9,155 bases of DNA from an uncultured Carnobacterium sp. (GTDB lineage: Bacteria > Bacillota > Bacilli > Lactobacillales > Aerococcaceae), in assembly GCA_937967765.1 (NCBI GenBank), contig CALCML010000004.1, positions 1 through 9,155 on the forward strand, written 5' to 3'. The position numbers were made by a program, and so were the translations under genes. Below the pieces are notes generated by a model, which worked only from the letters and a program-made list of their open reading frames with translations, searched no databases and was not told the origin of the DNA. Below are positions 7,030 to 9,155 of this stretch, one piece after another (within the stretch, counting starts at the first letter, position 1; each line of letters starts with the position of its first letter).

Positions 7030-8859
7030 CTATCTTTTCCTTAATTGTCGTTGAATCTCCATGATTTCCACCATCAATTTCTTTCTGGCTTCATCATCGT
7101 TCACAAGAGCAGCTCGATTCAACTCTTCCTTTTTTTGTGCTAACTGCTCTTTCAGAGTATTCTTTTGTGAAAGTACATATACTAAATCTTGAATCTCTTG
7201 TTCCGTACATTCTGGAGGAAACTGACCTAGTTCTATTTCAGATACCAGATTTCTGTTCATTAAATCTTTATCGTTTAAAAACAACATAAATTCTTGAACA
7301 TCAAATTCCTCTTCTTCATTCCTAAACGCCTGAATATGTAAATATAATTGCTCATATAATGCATCTGGAAACGAGAATTCTTGATTAATACGATTCAGAT
7401 ATGTCCAAGCTTCATTGTGATGCATCAAGCGGTACATTAGATGCCTTTGAATACCTTCATTCTTAATAAAGCGTCTATTCATTACTGGCGCTTGTGTTTC
7501 TACGCTTGGTACAGGCGATGCTTGGAAATTCTGCGAAGTTTGAACTTGCTTTTGCTTCACTTGATTTTGAATCGTTGTGTAATCAAGATTAAATTCATCC
7601 GCAAGAGACTTCATCGCAAGATTCTTTTCCACATCATTTGTGAGTTTCGCTAGTTCAATAATCATCTCTTCGATATACTGAATCTTTTGACTCTCAACTT
7701 GCAGTTGATATTTCTTAGAAAGGAATCTCTTTTTAAATTGATAGATGGTTTCTTGCCCGTGTTCAACTAAATCGATAAACGCTTGGGGTCCACGTTGTTT
7801 AATAAACTCATCTGGATCCAATCCGTTATCAAATGGAATAATCCCAATCGTAAAAGCATTCGTGGATTGAATCATTTCAATCGCACGGTTCGTTGCCTCC
7901 AAACCTGCTCTATCACCATCATAAGCAATCAAAATCGTATCCGTCACATGACGAAGCTTTTGAACTTGCTCTGGTGTCAGAGACGTTCCCATCGAGGCTA
8001 CCCCTAGTTGAACTCCCGCTTGCCAAGCAGAAATAACATCCATATATCCTTCAAAAAGGATGACTTTATTTTCTTTACGAATATTCTTCTTTGCTAAATC
8101 AAAGTTAAATAAGAAGTTTCTTTTCGCAAAGAGCGGTGTTTCAGGACTGTTTAAATATTTAGCCTGTGAAGCGAACTCATCTGAATACCCTGGTAACACA
8201 CGTCCAGAGAACCCGACAATTTGTCCATGTTCATTACGAAGAGGAATCATAATTCGCTGATTAAAACGATCAAAGAATCCTGTTTGGCTTTCAACAAATA
8301 GACCTGTCGCTTCCATTTCTTGTTCTGTTAGCTCTAAATCTTGTAAGAGCTGTGTCAGCTGCGTGCGGTCTTTTAACGAGAAGCCAAATCCAAATTCCTT
8401 TAACGTATCAATCGTATAACCACGATCCGTTAAGTAATGAAGTGCTTCTTGTCCACCTTTTGTATTAAATAGGACGTGCGAGTAAAACTCACTAGCTTTT
8501 TCATGTGCCACAAACAACTTTCTCTCTTTTTGAGGAATTGCTTGTTGGCTAGAAGAGATTTCTACATCGAGAGGAATATGCGCAAGTTCTGCTACCCTAA
8601 CAACCGATTCTGGAAAAGATAAACTTTCCAATTCCTGCATGAAGTTAAAAACATTTCCCCCGCGTCCACAACTAAAACAGTGGAATAACTGTTTTTCTTC
8701 TGTGACGGTAAACGAAGGTGTTCTTTCATCATGGAAAGGACAACGGCCAAAGAGGCTCTTTCCTTGCTTTCTCAATTGGACAAATTGCCCTACAATATCG
8801 AGAATATTCACTTGCGATTGTATACTTTGAATCGTTTCTTTTGATAATCGTTGACTCAT
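7030..8859 (-). CDS. dnaG: DNA primase
   Basis: This 609-residue primase makes the RNA primers for chromosomal replication at the fork, working with the DnaB-type helicase (DnaC in B. subtilis). The N-terminal CHC2 zinc finger has ligands C40, H43, C61 and C64 (CPFHDERTPSF and CFSCGRGG). The catalytic core follows, including KYLNSPETPLFAKRNFLFNF at 234-253. The Toprim domain has E270 in EGYMD, D314 and D316 in AYDGDRAG, and the acidic GLDPDEF segment at 346-352. From about residue 440 the sequence is variable and ends in a helical helicase-binding domain rich in Glu, Gln and Lys. The chosen ATG has GGAGGGAG seven bases upstream. A GTG in frame at 8880 would add seven residues but overlaps that binding site and is unlikely. 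The length is close to the 603 residues of the B. subtilis protein. The gene is co-transcribed with rpoD. Confidence 0.97.
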   Translation of the reverse strand: MSQRLSKETIQSIQSQVNILDIVGQFVQLRKQGKSLFGRCPFHDERTPSFTVTEEKQLFHCFSCGRGGNVFNFMQELESLSFPESVVRVAELAHIPLDVEISSSQQAIPQKERKLFVAHEKASEFYSHVLFNTKGGQEALHYLTDRGYTIDTLKEFGFGFSLKDRTQLTQLLQDLELTEQEMEATGLFVESQTGFFDRFNQRIMIPLRNEHGQIVGFSGRVLPGYSDEFASQAKYLNSPETPLFAKRNFLFNFDLAKKNIRKENKVILFEGYMDVISAWQAGVQLGVASMGTSLTPEQVQKLRHVTDTILIAYDGDRAGLEATNRAIEMIQSTNAFTIGIIPFDNGLDPDEFIKQRGPQAFIDLVEHGQETIYQFKKRFLSKKYQLQVESQKIQYIEEMIIELAKLTNDVEKNLAMKSLADEFNLDYTTIQNQVKQKQVQTSQNFQASPVPSVETQAPVMNRRFIKNEGIQRHLMYRLMHHNEAWTYLNRINQEFSFPDALYEQLYLHIQAFRNEEEEFDVQEFMLFLNDKDLMNRNLVSEIELGQFPPECTEQEIQDLVYVLSQKNTLKEQLAQKKEELNRAALVNDDEARKKLMVEIMEIQRQLRKR

Positions 8860-8866
8860 AAAAAAA

Positions 8867-8874
8867 CTCCCTCC
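8867..8874 (-). promoter_or_regulatory. Ribosome binding site that fixes the dnaG start
   Basis: GGAGGGAG on the minus strand is followed by seven T and then ATG (8859-8857). The alternative GTG at 8880-8878 lies immediately upstream of and within reach of this site, so it has no usable site of its own. This supports the shorter 609-residue DnaG. Confidence 0.8.
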
Positions 8875-8902
8875 ATACACTACGCCTAATGATACAGCAT
8901 AT

Positions 8903-8931
8903 AATATATCACAATTCGCGATTTAATGCAA
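8903..8931 (-). promoter_or_regulatory. Sigma-A promoter of dnaG-rpoD, extended -10 type
   Basis: On the minus strand, TTGCAT (8931-8926, 4 of 6 matches) is followed by a 17-base spacer and TATATT (8908-8903, 5 of 6 matches). A TG one base upstream of the -10 box makes it an extended -10 promoter. Transcription should start near 8896, giving a leader of about 37 bases before the dnaG ATG. It lies downstream of the engB terminator, so dnaG-rpoD is an independent unit. If correct, the primary sigma factor transcribes its own operon. Confidence 0.75.
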
Positions 8932-8976
8932 TGGAGCAAGTTTTATTTTCCTTACAAGTGACCTTCTTTTTCTTTT

Positions 8977-9014
8977 AAATAAAACAAGTGATACCGTATA
9001 CGGTATCACTTGTT
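8977..9014 (-). terminator. Rho-independent terminator of engB
   Basis: A perfect 16-bp self-complementary sequence, AACAAGTGATACCGTA (8983-8998) against its complement (8999-9014), ends three bases after the engB stop codon. The tip must open into a small loop. On the minus strand it continues into TTATTT, giving a moderate T-rich tail (TTGTTTTATTT). Confidence 0.82.
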
Positions 9015-9017
9015 ATT

Positions 9018-9155
9018 TTAGTCGGCAATAAATTGTTCAATCCACGCCCAAGCTTTCTCTACTCCTTCACCTGTTTCAGATGAGAATGTTAAGAATAAGT
9101 CTTCTGGTGGTTTTCCAAATGCTTTTCGAATTACGCTGACATGTTTATTCCATTT
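9018..9155 (-). CDS. engB: Ribosome biogenesis GTPase EngB/YsxC, C-terminal part (gene cut by window edge)
   Basis: Only the last 45 codons are present; the gene enters from the right edge of the window. The translated end reads KWNKHVSVIRKAFGKPPED followed by LFLTFSSETGEGVEKAWAWI and EQFIAD. The FSSETGEG stretch is the G5 guanine-binding motif, and the flanking pattern is typical of the EngB/YsxC/YihA family of small TRAFAC GTPases. This GTPase acts in assembly of the large (50S) ribosomal subunit and is essential in many bacteria. In many Bacillota the gene follows clpX, which would lie just outside the window. The terminator directly after the stop shows that it is the last gene of its transcript. 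With only a fragment visible, the G1 to G4 motifs cannot be checked. Confidence 0.85.
   Translation of the reverse strand, partial: KWNKHVSVIRKAFGKPPEDLFLTFSSETGEGVEKAWAWIEQFIAD

Noticed and set aside
8860..8880. Longer DnaG starting at the in-frame GTG (8880).
   Set aside because: The added residues would be encoded by the ribosome binding site itself, and the ATG at 8859 has ideal spacing and a family-like N-terminus (MSQRLSKE).
8916..8921. TCGCGA palindrome inside the dnaG promoter spacer as a possible operator.
   Set aside because: Symmetry stops after six bases, which is expected by chance.

Overview
The window looks like chromosomal DNA from a low-GC Gram-positive bacterium (Bacillota), most likely a member of the Lactobacillales. 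The evidence is an A/T-rich sequence with strong GGAGG-type ribosome binding sites, the Bacillota-specific RNA polymerase epsilon subunit (RpoY) directly followed by RNase J1, a group 1 sigma factor of about 374 residues without the long non-conserved insert of proteobacterial RpoD, and a dnaG-rpoD pair without rpsU. I cannot name a genus or species with confidence.

Layout. (1) Positions 1-2044, plus strand: an extended -10 promoter, then rpoY and rnjA separated by one base, closed by a strong terminator. This unit joins a small RNA polymerase subunit to a major mRNA-decay ribonuclease. (2) Positions 2045-5812, minus strand: a complete four-gene ABC importer for a ferric siderophore, transcribed in the order permease (yclN-like), permease (yclO-like), ATPase (yclP-like), lipoprotein receptor (yclQ-like). 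All junctions overlap by 4 to 11 bases. A near-perfect Fur box lies just before the first gene, with a second palindrome 5 bases further upstream. (3) Positions 5838-8931, minus strand: dnaG and rpoD behind a good sigma-A promoter and ended by a strong terminator. (4) Positions 8977-9155, minus strand: the 3' end of the ribosome-assembly GTPase gene engB (ysxC) and its terminator.

How it works together. The outer genes are housekeeping functions: transcription, RNA decay, replication priming and ribosome assembly. The iron importer between them is the accessory part. Its receptor should bind an iron-loaded siderophore at the membrane surface, the two permeases form the channel, and the ATPase drives import, with iron-loaded Fur probably repressing the operon. 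The receptor keeps three arginines plus a histidine and a tyrosine at spacings that match the catecholate-binding residues I recall for CeuE and YclQ, so a catecholate-type ligand is the best guess.

I see no insertion sequence, CRISPR array, phage gene or RNA gene, and no gene-free stretch longer than about 165 bases. I found no convincing new biological system. The points most worth a second look are the dual-operator layout upstream of the importer and the predicted siderophore specificity.
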